Positions 31,705 to 39,054 of a DNA stretch of 41,793 bases are shown here, in pieces. The notes under the pieces are model-generated. The model was given only the letters and a program-made list of their open reading frames with translations. It did not search any database and was not told where the DNA came from. The stretch's first letter is position 1. Each line of letters opens with the position of its first letter. The stretch comes from Parcubacteria group bacterium (GTDB lineage: Bacteria > Patescibacteriota > Minisyncoccia > JACPHC01): the NCBI GenBank assembly GCA_016188775.1, contig JACPHC010000005.1, positions 1 through 41,793 on the forward strand, in the 5' to 3' direction. Made by a program: the position numbers and the translations under genes.

Positions 31705-34432
31705 AATATTTTTTCAAATACCGGCCGGTGTAAGATTTTTTGCGATTGGCGATTTGGTTGGGTGTTCCTTCGGCGACAATATAGCCGCCCAGCTCGCCGC
31801 CTTCCGGACCAAGATCAATTATCCAATCAGCCGATTTTAAAACATCCAAATTATGTTCAATTACCAATATTGTGTTTCCTTTGTCTGCCAGTTCGTTTAA
31901 AACTCCAAGCAATTTTCGAATGTCTTCAAAATGGAGACCGGTGGTCGGTTCGTCTAAAATATAAAGAGTTTGGCCGGTGTCGCGGCGAGAGAGCTCGGTG
32001 GCAAGCTTTATTCTTTGGGCTTCTCCGCCGGAGAGAGTCGTGGCCGCCTGCCCCAGCTTGATATATCCAAGGCCGACTCGATTTAAGGTTTCCAGTTTAT
32101 CTTTGAGCCCCGGAATATTTTTAAAAAATTTCAACGCTTCCTCAACCGGCATATCCAAAACCTCGGCGATATTTTTTCCGTCATACTCCACTTTTAACGC
32201 TTCTTGATTATAACGTTTGCCTTGGCATTCGGAGCATTCAACGAAAACGTCCGGCAAAAAATACATTTCGATTTTTTTCCAACCGTGGCCTTCGCAAGTC
32301 TCGCATCTCCCGCCTTTGACGTTAAAACTGAACCGTCCCGGACCATAGCCCCTGATTTTCGCTTCCATCGTCTTGGCAAAGAGGTCTCGAATATGAGTAA
32401 AAATTCCGGTGTAAGTGGCCGGATTGGAACGCGGCGTTCGGCCAATGGGAGATTGGTCAATATTAATCGCTTTATCAATATTTTGGACGCCTTCTATTTT
32501 TTCGTGATTTCCCGGCTCCGCGGTAGCCTTGTAAAATTGTTTAAGAAGCGAACGGGCGAGAATGTTATTGACGAGCGTGCTTTTACCCGATCCGGAGACG
32601 CCGGAGACAGCCACAAATTTTCCCAGCGGAATTTTAAGGTTAATTTTTTTGAGATTATTAGCCGAAGCCTTTTTGATCATTAAATAATTCCCGTTTCCAT
32701 CGCGCGGTTTTTCGCGGATCGGAATTTGATTTTTTCCCGCCAGATAAAGGCCGGTCGGAGTCTTGGTTTTCATTATTTTTTTAATTGATCCTTCGGCCAT
32801 TACATAGCCTCCTTTATTTCCGGCTCCGGGCCCGAGATCAATAATCCAATCCGCTTCTCTCATTGTTTGTTCGTCATGTTCCACGACCAGGACGGTATTG
32901 CCGAGGTCTCGAAGAGATTTTAAGGTTTTGATTAATTTCGAATGGTCCCGGGCGTGAAGGCCGATTGAGGGCTCGTCTAAAATATAGAGAACGCCGGTCA
33001 GACGGGATCCGATCTGGGTGGCGAGCCTGATTCTTTGCGCTTCCCCTCCCGATAGAGTTTGCGATTCCCGTTTGAGCGTCAAATAATCAAGTCCGACATC
33101 GGAGAGAAAATTAAGGCGGTTTAGAATCTCTTTGACAATCGGTTCGGCTATTTTTTTATTTATTTTTTCTTGGCTGTTTTTTTTCAAAAGTTTTTCAAAA
33201 AATTTTTTGGCTTCTAAAATACTCATTGCCGCGATATCAGCGATGGATTTTTTTTCTATTTTAACCGCTAAAGATTCTTTTTTTAGGCGTTGGCCAAGAC
33301 AGGCGGCGCAATTTTTAATTTTCATATATTTTTCAATTTCTTTTCTCATCCATTCCGATTCAGTTTCTTTCCAGCGATTTTCTAGATAGGGGACGACGAA
33401 TTCAAAGACGGTGTTTTTTATTTTATTCGGCAGGTCTTTCCACGGAGTATTTTCCCAATTTTGCCAAGGTGAATTATTTTGCCAAGTAAAATTCATTAAG
33501 GAATAGAAAGGTTTTAAAGCGCCTTCGGCAAGAGTTAAATTTGGATTAACAATTAAAAGATTCGGATTGATTTCCAGTTTTGATCCCAGTCCGGTGCAGG
33601 AAGCGCAGGCGCCATACGGGCTGTTAAACGAAAAAAATCTCGGCTCGATTTCCGGAAAACTGAAAGCGCAATCAACGCAGGAAAGATTTTGAGAAAAACT
33701 TTTTTCTTCCTCGTTGTTTTTTAAAATTAAAATTCCCTTTCCGATTTTTAAAGCGGTTTCAATCGAGTCGGCGACTCGGGCGCGATCCAAATTCTTATCA
33801 ATTAAAATCCTATCTACAACCGTTTCTATTGTTTGTTTTTTCTTGGCGTCCAATTTCATCTCCATTGCCTCCTCAATCATCATAATATTTTGATTGATTC
33901 TTAGTCGGCGAAAACCGGAATTTTTTATTTCTTCCAAGACTGCCCGATGCTCTCCTTTTTTGCCTCTAATCACTGGCGCTAAAATCATAATATTGCTCCC
34001 GTTTTTTAAATCAAAAACAGCTTGAGTTATTTGATCAACGGTTTGGCGGCCGACTGATTGGCCGCAGATCGGGCAAAACGGTTTGCCGATTCTGGCGAAA
34101 AGAATTCGAAGATAATCGTAAATTTCAGTGATGGTGCCGACGGTTGATCTGGGATTTTTGGAGACGCTTTTTTGATCAATCGAAATCGCCGGGGAAAGGC
34201 CGTCTATTTTATCAACTTCGGGTTTGTTGATCATTCCCAAAAATTGGCGGGCGTAGCTGGAAAGACTTTCGATATATCGGCGTTGCCCTTCGGCAAATAT
34301 CGTGTCAAAGGCCAGCGATGATTTGCCCGATCCGGAAAGGCCGGTGATGACGACCAATTTATCTCTCGGAATATCAAGATTGATATTTTTTAAATTGTGA
34401 ACCCGGGCGCCCCGGATAATTATTTTTTTCAT
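31691..34432 (-). CDS. uvrA: Excinuclease ABC subunit A
   Basis: A 913-residue damage-recognition ATPase of nucleotide excision repair. Two ABC modules are present: Walker [10 protein letters not shown] near the N-terminus and GVSGSGKST near 610, with LSGGEAQRI signatures (about 465 and 805). Zinc-binding Cys pairs occur at CPICG (about 117), CVDC...CASC (about 250-280), CAAC and [12 protein letters not shown] (about 710-735). It finds lesions and loads UvrB, then UvrC (encoded at 35109). The ATG at 34432 is preferred over the GTG two codons upstream because AAAGG lies 5 bases before it. Length is near the usual 940. Confidence 0.95.
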   Translation of the reverse strand: MKKIIIRGARVHNLKNINLDIPRDKLVVITGLSGSGKSSLAFDTIFAEGQRRYIESLSSYARQFLGMINKPEVDKIDGLSPAISIDQKSVSKNPRSTVGTITEIYDYLRILFARIGKPFCPICGQSVGRQTVDQITQAVFDLKNGSNIMILAPVIRGKKGEHRAVLEEIKNSGFRRLRINQNIMMIEEAMEMKLDAKKKQTIETVVDRILIDKNLDRARVADSIETALKIGKGILILKNNEEEKSFSQNLSCVDCAFSFPEIEPRFFSFNSPYGACASCTGLGSKLEINPNLLIVNPNLTLAEGALKPFYSLMNFTWQNNSPWQNWENTPWKDLPNKIKNTVFEFVVPYLENRWKETESEWMRKEIEKYMKIKNCAACLGQRLKKESLAVKIEKKSIADIAAMSILEAKKFFEKLLKKNSQEKINKKIAEPIVKEILNRLNFLSDVGLDYLTLKRESQTLSGGEAQRIRLATQIGSRLTGVLYILDEPSIGLHARDHSKLIKTLKSLRDLGNTVLVVEHDEQTMREADWIIDLGPGAGNKGGYVMAEGSIKKIMKTKTPTGLYLAGKNQIPIREKPRDGNGNYLMIKKASANNLKKINLKIPLGKFVAVSGVSGSGKSTLVNNILARSLLKQFYKATAEPGNHEKIEGVQNIDKAINIDQSPIGRTPRSNPATYTGIFTHIRDLFAKTMEAKIRGYGPGRFSFNVKGGRCETCEGHGWKKIEMYFLPDVFVECSECQGKRYNQEALKVEYDGKNIAEVLDMPVEEALKFFKNIPGLKDKLETLNRVGLGYIKLGQAATTLSGGEAQRIKLATELSRRDTGQTLYILDEPTTGLHFEDIRKLLGVLNELADKGNTILVIEHNLDVLKSADWIIDLGPEGGELGGYIVAEGTPNQIANRKKSYTGRYLKKYFSRA

Positions 34433-34461
34433 TTCCACCTTTTTTAAAGGTGAGGGATTAT

Positions 34462-34497
34462 AACAAAAAAGAGGCTATTTTTCAAGCCTCTTTATTT
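34462..34497. terminator. Bidirectional intrinsic terminator
   Basis: AGAGGCT pairs with AGCCTCT across a short AT loop, with TTTATTT on the plus strand and a T-run (TTTTTTG) on the minus strand. On the minus strand it follows the zincin-like gene and precedes uvrA. Confidence 0.7.
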
Positions 34498-34868
34498 AGG
34501 AAGATAGGATTTCAGAATTTCTTTTTGTTCATTATTTAATTTTTGCCAGATAATGTCTTCAAAGGCGCGAATAGAATTTTCGTCAGTGTCCGGAAATAAA
34601 ACATGCAGTAATTCATGAACTAATGTTTTTGTCATATCGTCGCGATTTAAATGTTGGGTTTTGGCGGGGTTAATAAAGATAAAATTTTCTTCCGGAAAAA
34701 GCAGCCCTTTAAGCAATGATGTCGGATTATCCGGATCTTTTAATCTTTTTTAAATAAAATTTTTAAAGCGGGTTTGTTTTTATTAAGAATAAAAACAAGA
34801 TGGCGGAATATCCAATCGCAAAGAGAATCGCCGGTTCGCGGCATTTTTTTCTTTTTCACCCTGTTCAT
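34492..34868 (-). pseudogene. Zincin-like (HELLH) small protein, split by a frameshift
   Basis: The first frame (start 34868, AGAGG 9 bases before the ATG) reads MNRVKKKKMPRTGDSLCDWI and ends in KILFKKD-stop at 34740. The -1 frame, open from the same A6 run, continues RLKDPDNPTSLLKGLLFP and reaches KTLVHELLHVLFPD with the metal-binding HELLH, ending at 34492. Joined, they give about 125 residues of plausible single-domain protein, resembling short SprT- or zincin-like proteins of Patescibacteria. The break at AAAAAA may be a true disruption, a sequencing error or a programmed -1 shift. Alone, the second half has only a TTG start at 34716 (74 residues). The minus-strand terminator after it suggests a real transcript. 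Confidence 0.55.
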
Positions 34869-34932
34869 AAAATACCTCTTTTTAAAGGAACATATTATTA
34901 AATTAGCCTTTTTTTTGAAAAAAAACAAATCG

Positions 34933-35095
34933 TATGCCCCGTAGTAGAATTTCCAATTAATTATGTTCTATAATTACACATTGCAAAGTTTCAGAAATAA
35001 GAATATCTATATTGGTTATACGTCTGATTCGCGAAAAAGATTAAAAGAACATAATCAAAAATAAAAATAATTGGAAATTTCACTACGGGGTATGC
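34933..35095. mobile_element. Palindromic element with CCCCGTA ends carrying a GIY-YIG remnant
   Basis: The left end GTATGCCCCGTAGTAGAATT (from 34933) continues TTCCAATTA; the right end, read in reverse complement from 35095, is GCATACCCCGTAGTGAAATT then TTCCAATTA. A further block, ATTATGTTCT (34961-34970), pairs with AGAACATAAT (35046-35055). The ATG of a short GIY-YIG frame lies inside the left arm. The element inserts between a broken zincin gene and uvrC. Mobility is inference from the architecture. Confidence 0.55.
34963..35064 (+). pseudogene. GIY-YIG nuclease, N-terminal fragment (33 residues)
   Basis: Reads MFYNYTLQSFRNKNIYIGYT, then SDSRKRLKEHNQK and a stop. This matches the first third of the small (80-95 residue) GIY-YIG proteins common in Patescibacteria: a Y-x-Y strand, YIG at about 17-19, the Arg of the catalytic helix and the EHN segment. 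The later catalytic Glu region is missing. It lies wholly within the inverted-repeat element, so it is probably the decayed or internally deleted cargo. It is distinct from uvrC, which begins 45 bases downstream and carries its own intact GIY-YIG domain. Confidence 0.65.
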
Positions 35096-35108
35096 TAATT
35101 TTTCATTG

Positions 35109-36419
35109 ATGCGAAATCTTAAATTACAAGCTAAAAAAGCGCCGAAAAAAACCGGAGTTTATTTTTTTAAAAATAAACAGGGCAAAACGCTTTATGTGGG
35201 CAAAGCGGCCAATCTTAAAAATCGGCTCTCTTCTTATTTTAATCAAGAGTTGGAACCGTTCAGGCGGGAATTAATTTTTCAAGCTAAAAAAATCGATTGG
35301 CAAGAAGAAGATTCGGAAATCGAAGCTTTGATTAAAGAAGTTAAGCTTATCAAAAAATTAAAACCTCTCTTTAACGTTGCTTTGCGGGATGACAAAAATT
35401 ATTTTTTTATCGCCATTACCAAAGAAAATTTTTCTCGAATTTTTATTACTCACCGGCCTCGCGGGGATGCCAGCGCGCGCTATATCGGTCCTTTTACCGA
35501 AGGCCGGCCGTTGAAAATCGCTTTAAATGTTTTGCGGCGAATTTTTCCTTTTCGGACCTGCAAAAATAAATTTATCAAATTCTGTTTTCATTATCATCTC
35601 GGACTTTGTCCTGCCCATGGTCAAAAAGAAAATGAAAATATTGTTAAAAAACTTTATAAAGAAAATGTTAAAAATCTTACGTTGATTTTTCAAGGCAAAA
35701 AGAAGCAAGTATTAAAAAATTTAAAAAATGATTTAAAAAACGAAATTAAAAAAGAAGAGTTTGAAAAAGCGGCAGAAATTCGCGATAGAATAAACGCGCT
35801 GGAATCGGTTTTGGCTCACAAAAAAGTTATTGAAGATTTTAAAATTAATAATAATTTAAGGATCTTCAAAGCGGAAAATGAATTTAAAAAAATATTTGGC
35901 GAGGCGGTCGGAAAATTTTTCCGAATCGAGGGCTACGATATCGCTCATTTTCAAGGCGAGGCCAGTTGCGGGGCAATGGTTGTTTTTGAAAATGGCCAAC
36001 CGAAAAAATCAGACTATCGGATTTTTAAATTGAAAAGAACCGCCAAAGCCGATGACCCGGGAGGAATTAAGGAAATTTTGGAAAGAAGGTTTCGGCATAG
36101 CGAGTGGCCTTATCCGGATTTAATTTTAATTGACGGCGGCCAGACCCAGCTTGCCGCGGCATTGGTGGTGAGCTTGCGAATGTTTAACGCGAAAATTCCG
36201 ATTATTGCTCTGTCTAAAAATCCTCGGCATAGGAACAGGAGAGGGGGCGAGATTTATTTCTCTGATTTTCGAAAACCGATAAAAATCGAGAATTTATCCG
36301 CGCCTCTGGCTGATTTATTTTTGTGCGTTCGCGACGAAGCGCATCGTTTCGTAAATTCTTATCACAGAAAATTACGGGGAAAAGAATTTTTTAAAAATGA
36401 TATCCGAAGCGTTCTGTAA
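35109..36419 (+). CDS. uvrC: Excinuclease ABC subunit C, short form without HhH domain
   Basis: A 436-residue protein; typical UvrC is about 600. The N-terminal GIY-YIG nuclease domain (TGVYFFKNKQGKTLYVGKA, about 16-34) makes the 3' incision, the UVR motif (about 200-235, KKEEFEKAAEIRDRINALE) binds UvrB, and the RNase H-like domain (RIEGYDIAHFQGEASCGAMV at about 279, LILIDGGQTQ at about 340, RDEAHRFVNSYHRKLR near 415) makes the 5' incision. The sequence stops shortly after that, so the tandem helix-hairpin-helix domain is missing. There is no sign of a frameshift after the stop. The ATG at 35109 is used; a TTG one codon upstream is possible. Confidence 0.92.
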   Translation: MRNLKLQAKKAPKKTGVYFFKNKQGKTLYVGKAANLKNRLSSYFNQELEPFRRELIFQAKKIDWQEEDSEIEALIKEVKLIKKLKPLFNVALRDDKNYFFIAITKENFSRIFITHRPRGDASARYIGPFTEGRPLKIALNVLRRIFPFRTCKNKFIKFCFHYHLGLCPAHGQKENENIVKKLYKENVKNLTLIFQGKKKQVLKNLKNDLKNEIKKEEFEKAAEIRDRINALESVLAHKKVIEDFKINNNLRIFKAENEFKKIFGEAVGKFFRIEGYDIAHFQGEASCGAMVVFENGQPKKSDYRIFKLKRTAKADDPGGIKEILERRFRHSEWPYPDLILIDGGQTQLAAALVVSLRMFNAKIPIIALSKNPRHRNRRGGEIYFSDFRKPIKIENLSAPLADLFLCVRDEAHRFVNSYHRKLRGKEFFKNDIRSVL

Positions 36420-36430
36420 AAATTTTTTAT

Positions 36431-36460
36431 ATATACCAATATACTGGTATATTGGTATAT
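36431..36460. repeat. 30-base AT-rich perfect palindrome
   Basis: TATACCAATATAC (36432-36444) and GTATATTGGTATA (36447-36459) are perfect complements with two central bases. It lies 11 bases after uvrC. It could be a hairpin or a two-fold operator; no regulator gene is nearby. Confidence 0.6.
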
Positions 36461-36565
36461 TAAAATAAAATGAATATCTAATTTTTTTTCATTCTTCATC
36501 ATTATCATTAAAAAAAACGAGAAATCATTTTTGCGGGAGGTTTGTAATAGGGCTATAATTAAAGT

Positions 36566-38161
36566 ATGAAAAAACTGATTTTGAAAACGTTTTTTTTCTT
36601 TTTATTTTTAATTCCGGTCCAAGTTTTTGCCGGAGTTTTGGGAGAAACCGCGGTTTTCAATATTGAAGCCACTCACGATCTCCAAAAAAGAAATCAGGTT
36701 TCGGCTGAAATTACTTTGATATCCGGGAACGCGGAATTTTTTGTTGATCAAAATTATCTTTTAAGCTTAGGAAGCCAACGGCAATCATTTGAAAATAATT
36801 TAAAGGCTTTGGCTGACGAATTTGACAATAATATTTATCCGAAATTAACGGATTTTTTTGGGAAGGAGTGGAGTCCGGGCATTGATAATAATCCTCGGAT
36901 TAGCATGCTTTTAATTGAGATGGTTCCTTTAACCGGCGGATATTTTCGAACTCAAGACGAGTTTCCAAAAACACAAGCGCCGGAATCAAACGAACGAGAG
37001 CTAATTTATTTAAACACGCTTAATATTGAAAAAAACAACGCTAAGAGTTTTTTGGCTCATGAATTTCAGCATTTGATCAGTTTTAATCAGCTTGAAAAAA
37101 GGCTTCAAAAAAACGACGACGTTTGGGCCAATGAACTTCGTTCCGAATACGTTTCAACGATCTTGAATTACGACGATCCGTTCGCGACAAGTATTTTAAA
37201 ACAAAGATTGGAAGATTTTAAGCAAAACCCGGCTGATTCTTTAACCGAATGGAAAAACGAACTTTCCGATTACGGATCGGTCAGTCTTTTTAGTTATTAT
37301 TTGGCGGATCAATACGGCGCCGCCATTTTATCCGATCTTTTAAAAAGCGATTCTATCGGCATTGAGGCGATTGAAGCAATTTTGAAATCAAAAAATATTT
37401 CGGATACTTTTTCCGATATTTTTATCAATTGGTCCTTGGCGAATTTTTTTAACAATACGTTGAATAATCCCGCCTGGGGATACAAATATCCGAGTCTGGC
37501 TGGCAAATTCAATATTCCGGCGACAATGTCATTTAATCAATATCCGCTTTTAGTCCGCTTGTCTCTTAAAGATTGGCAGCCAGAGTTGATCAAATTCGAA
37601 AAAGGCTGGCCGCCGACAGCTTCAAATTTAAAATTGGAATTTGAAAGGCCTGATTTTGATGGATTATTTGAAATCGCTTATTTAACTTTTGAAGAAAACG
37701 GAGCGGCAGTTTTTAATAAATTTGAAATGCGCGGAAAAAATGAATCAATTTTCGTTAAAGATTTTGGAGGAAAAATTAAATCAGTTTTAGTTTTGCCTCT
37801 GAGCGAAAAAAAAAAAACAAAATTTTCAGAAAACGAACCGGTTTCGAATTTAACGATAAAAGTTGATTTTGCTAAAAGCATTCAACCCATCATAAGCGAA
37901 GTTTTTCCTAATTCCGGATTATTCAGAGGGGGCGTCTCGGTCGGCGTTAAAGGAGAAAATTTTTCTCCCGATATGAAAATTTATTTATTTTCTCAAAAAA
38001 CAAAAAAATATAAATTAATCAAAAAATTTAATTTTATAGATTCCAGAGAGATTAAATTTAAAACGCCAAGATGGCAAGCGGGCGTTTATGATTTGGTTTT
38101 AGCGACGCCCGGCGGAGAAATCGTCAGCCAAAAATCGGCATTTACTTATTTTAAAAAATAA
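36566..38161 (+). CDS. Secreted zinc metallopeptidase with C-terminal IPT/TIG domain
   Basis: A 531-residue exported protein. A signal peptide (residues 1-22, LILKTFFFFLFLIPVQVFA) precedes a catalytic domain with HEFQH at 165-169 and downstream Glu residues in ANELRSEY (190 and 194), the arrangement of gluzincins such as the M30 and M6-like families. Residues 320-440 form a beta-rich region, and the C-terminus (about 440-530: ISEVFPNSGLFRGGVSVGVKG, then FSPDMKIYLF) is an immunoglobulin-like IPT/TIG domain typical of cell-surface adhesion. No sortase or anchor motif is seen. It may process host or community proteins. Single-gene unit; the weak Shine-Dalgarno is not decisive. Confidence 0.78.
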   Translation: MKKLILKTFFFFLFLIPVQVFAGVLGETAVFNIEATHDLQKRNQVSAEITLISGNAEFFVDQNYLLSLGSQRQSFENNLKALADEFDNNIYPKLTDFFGKEWSPGIDNNPRISMLLIEMVPLTGGYFRTQDEFPKTQAPESNERELIYLNTLNIEKNNAKSFLAHEFQHLISFNQLEKRLQKNDDVWANELRSEYVSTILNYDDPFATSILKQRLEDFKQNPADSLTEWKNELSDYGSVSLFSYYLADQYGAAILSDLLKSDSIGIEAIEAILKSKNISDTFSDIFINWSLANFFNNTLNNPAWGYKYPSLAGKFNIPATMSFNQYPLLVRLSLKDWQPELIKFEKGWPPTASNLKLEFERPDFDGLFEIAYLTFEENGAAVFNKFEMRGKNESIFVKDFGGKIKSVLVLPLSEKKKTKFSENEPVSNLTIKVDFAKSIQPIISEVFPNSGLFRGGVSVGVKGENFSPDMKIYLFSQKTKKYKLIKKFNFIDSREIKFKTPRWQAGVYDLVLATPGGEIVSQKSAFTYFKK

Positions 38162-38177
38162 TTTATTATGTATTCGT

Positions 38178-38531
38178 ATGAAGATTACCATTAAAACAAC
38201 CAACGTAGTTCTAAATCAGGCGCTGGAGGATTACATTGAAAAGAAAATCGCGGTTTTGGATAAATATGTTCCCAAAGTCGGTTATATTGAGGCTTGGGTT
38301 GAAATAGGCAAGCCATCAAAACATCACAAAAAAGGCGATGTGTTTTACGCCGAGGCCGATATTCGTTTGCCGGGGAAGATATTGAGATCCGAGGCAAAAA
38401 GTTGGGATCTGAAATTGGCGATTGACGCGGTTAAAGATGAATTGCAAATTGAATTAAAAAAATACAAGGAAGTGAAAATCGCTAAAGAAAGGGGCGGAGG
38501 TCGCAAAGCGAAAGAGTGGCCGAATATTTAA
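38178..38531 (+). CDS. hpf: Ribosome hibernation-promoting factor (short HPF/RaiA family)
   Basis: A 117-residue protein with the beta-alpha-beta-beta-beta-alpha fold of the family: MKITIKTTNVVLNQALEDYIEKKI (1-24), VGYIEAWVEIGKPSKHHKKG (34-53), the conserved VFYAEADIRLPG (55-66), and the second helix WDLKLAIDAVKDELQIELKKYK (75-96). It binds the small subunit in stationary phase and silences or stores ribosomes. The long-form C-terminal dimerisation domain is absent; a basic tail (ERGGGRKAKEW) ends the protein. The stop overlaps the convergent speD gene by 4 bases. Confidence 0.92.
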   Translation: MKITIKTTNVVLNQALEDYIEKKIAVLDKYVPKVGYIEAWVEIGKPSKHHKKGDVFYAEADIRLPGKILRSEAKSWDLKLAIDAVKDELQIELKKYKEVKIAKERGGGRKAKEWPNI

Positions 38532-38965
38532 TTTTTGAGAGCGACCGCCAGATATCTCGGCAGATATTTCAATTCTTTTGGAAAATTTACTGAAATGCCC
38601 CGCTCAACGGTTTTTGAATCTATTTTTTTTACCTTAAATATTTTTTTAATCGCCGATTCTATTTTTTTTTCGTCAAAATTCCGGCAACTGAATAAATCCA
38701 AAGAAAAATAATTGTTTTCCGGCCAGGTATGGATTGAAATATGCGATTCCGATAAAATTCCGAAAGCGGTGATGCCGCCGGGGATATTTCGCGAATAAGA
38801 CGCAGAAGGAAATTGATGGGCTTGAACCGGCTCAACCAAAGTCATTTCGCTAATTTTTATAAGATCCGATAAGATTTTTTTTATTTCGTTTTCATTGGCG
38901 AGTCGTAAAGAATCTTCCTCGTCGTTTAAAATTACATCCTGCATTAAATGTTTTCCGTATCTCAT
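38528..38965 (-). CDS. speD: S-adenosylmethionine decarboxylase proenzyme (class 1B)
   Basis: A 145-residue proenzyme that self-cleaves to form a pyruvoyl group and makes decarboxylated SAM for aminopropyl transfer to polyamines. YGKHLMQDV (3-11) is the usual opening; the cleavage site lies in LSESHISIHTWPE (71-83), between Glu73 and Ser74, with His75 adjacent. Cys94 in LFSC corresponds to the catalytic Cys. No spermidine synthase gene is in the window. It is divergent from secA (89 bases apart) and convergent with hpf. Confidence 0.93.
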   Translation of the reverse strand: MRYGKHLMQDVILNDEEDSLRLANENEIKKILSDLIKISEMTLVEPVQAHQFPSASYSRNIPGGITAFGILSESHISIHTWPENNYFSLDLFSCRNFDEKKIESAIKKIFKVKKIDSKTVERGISVNFPKELKYLPRYLAVALKN

Positions 38966-39054
38966 TTGTTTTTTTATTTAATTTTAATTTTTTAAAAAAA
39001 TATTTTAATTTAAATTTAAAGTATGAGAAATTTTTGTCAAGTGTGGATAACCGT

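Noticed and set aside
34740-34770. Programmed -1 frameshift as the definite explanation of the zincin gene
   Set aside because: The A6 run is slippery, but the classic heptamer in the zero frame and a downstream pseudoknot were not identified. Decay or sequence error is at least as likely, so it is reported only as a split gene.
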